In this document: in pieces, positions 4,828 through 5,006 of the stretch
Position numbering within the stretch: the stretch's first letter is position 1
How the letters are laid out: every line of letters begins with the position of its first letter
Source of the DNA: an uncultured Eubacteriales bacterium
GTDB lineage: Bacteria; Bacillota; Clostridia; UMGS1840
Direction of reading: 5' to 3'
DNA length: 5,006 nt
Assembly: GCA_900555525.1 (NCBI GenBank)
Contig: USLP01000135.1
Coordinates: 1-5,006 of the forward strand
Notes under the pieces: generated by a model
Databases searched by the model: none
What the model was told of the DNA's origin: nothing
What the model saw: only the letters and a program-made list of their open reading frames with translations
Program-made: the position numbers and the translations under genes

Positions 4828-5006
4828 CCCCTCCCGGCGTTATCTTTTCAAGCATACTTATTTCTATGGCGTTTTTCTCTCTTTTGCGTGTCTCTCTCCT
4901 CGGCGTTTTTCTTCGAAGCCTATTTCTTTTACGGCATATTTTTTCAGGCACGTATTTATTCGAATCCTATTTCTTCGGGCTGCATGCAGCCCTCAGGCAC
5001 GCGAAC
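4828..5006. other. Pyrimidine-rich region downstream of the permease remnant
   Basis: I see no convincing gene. A minus-strand frame of about 45 codons, open from a GTG near 4952, and a short frame entering from the right edge (ending at a TAA at 4956-4958) both lack ribosome sites. The right half holds the tandem repeat listed separately. Confidence 0.4.
4912..5001. repeat. Two-unit imperfect tandem repeat (~47-49 bp) with palindrome
   Basis: TTCGAAGCCTATTTCTT (4912-4928) recurs as TTCGAATCCTATTTCTT (4959-4975), with one mismatch. Each is followed by TCAGGCACG (4944-4952 and 4993-5001). The central parts differ: the second unit holds a perfect 16-bp palindrome, GGGCTGCATGCAGCCC (4977-4992). 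The array may continue past the window edge. Confidence 0.55.

Noticed and set aside
4828..5006. CRISPR array
   Set aside because: Only two units with one mismatch in a 17-bp motif; no regular repeat-spacer structure and no cas genes.

Overview
The window looks like an accessory island from a low-GC Gram-positive genome, probably a gut-type Clostridia member. The evidence is AT-rich sequence, strong AGGAGG-type ribosome binding sites, a Gram-positive-style lipoprotein and a CCA-encoding tRNA-Leu. This placement is inference; no marker gene fixes the species. The left edge is the 3' part of a tRNA-Leu(UAG) gene with its terminator, a common boundary for integrated islands.

Left block (119-2171). 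A two-gene operon on the minus strand reads as a minimal CBASS anti-phage system. The first gene (1130-2116) is a SMODS-family cyclic-oligonucleotide synthase (CD-NTase) with an intact GS...DID...D active site. The second (220-1137) is a four-helix membrane effector of the SMODS-associated S-4TM family. The genes overlap by 8 nt, are driven by a near-consensus promoter (TTGACA-17-TACAAT) and end in a strong hairpin terminator. In the general CBASS model the synthase makes a nucleotide second messenger on infection and the effector damages the membrane. No Cap2/Cap3 accessory genes are present in the window, so this is a type I-like layout.

Middle block (2380-3506), plus strand. An AT-rich upstream tract and a TTGCAA-17-TATAAT promoter lead into a rod-shaped structured RNA of about 159 nt. 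It has a 21-bp closing stem, a central bubble and an inner hairpin, and is followed by a UUCG-tetraloop terminator. The architecture resembles 6S RNA, but the family is not proven. Next come an orphan AGGAGG/ATG immediately followed by TGA, a 197-aa cysteine-rich lipoprotein, and a 43-aa remnant of a trypsin-like serine protease.

Right block (3507-5006). Non-coding repeats and two terminators lead to a KilA-N domain gene on the minus strand (3840-4697). Its first ~36 codons are read antisense to the 3' end of an ABC-2 permease fragment (plus strand, to 4827). This marks a recombination junction near 4590. The last 180 bases hold a short tandem repeat and a palindrome.

A ~29-bp imperfect direct repeat occurs at 119-147 and 3562-3590, bracketing the CBASS, ncRNA and lipoprotein segment. 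The window therefore shows a defence cassette in a recombined region, with gene debris on its right side.
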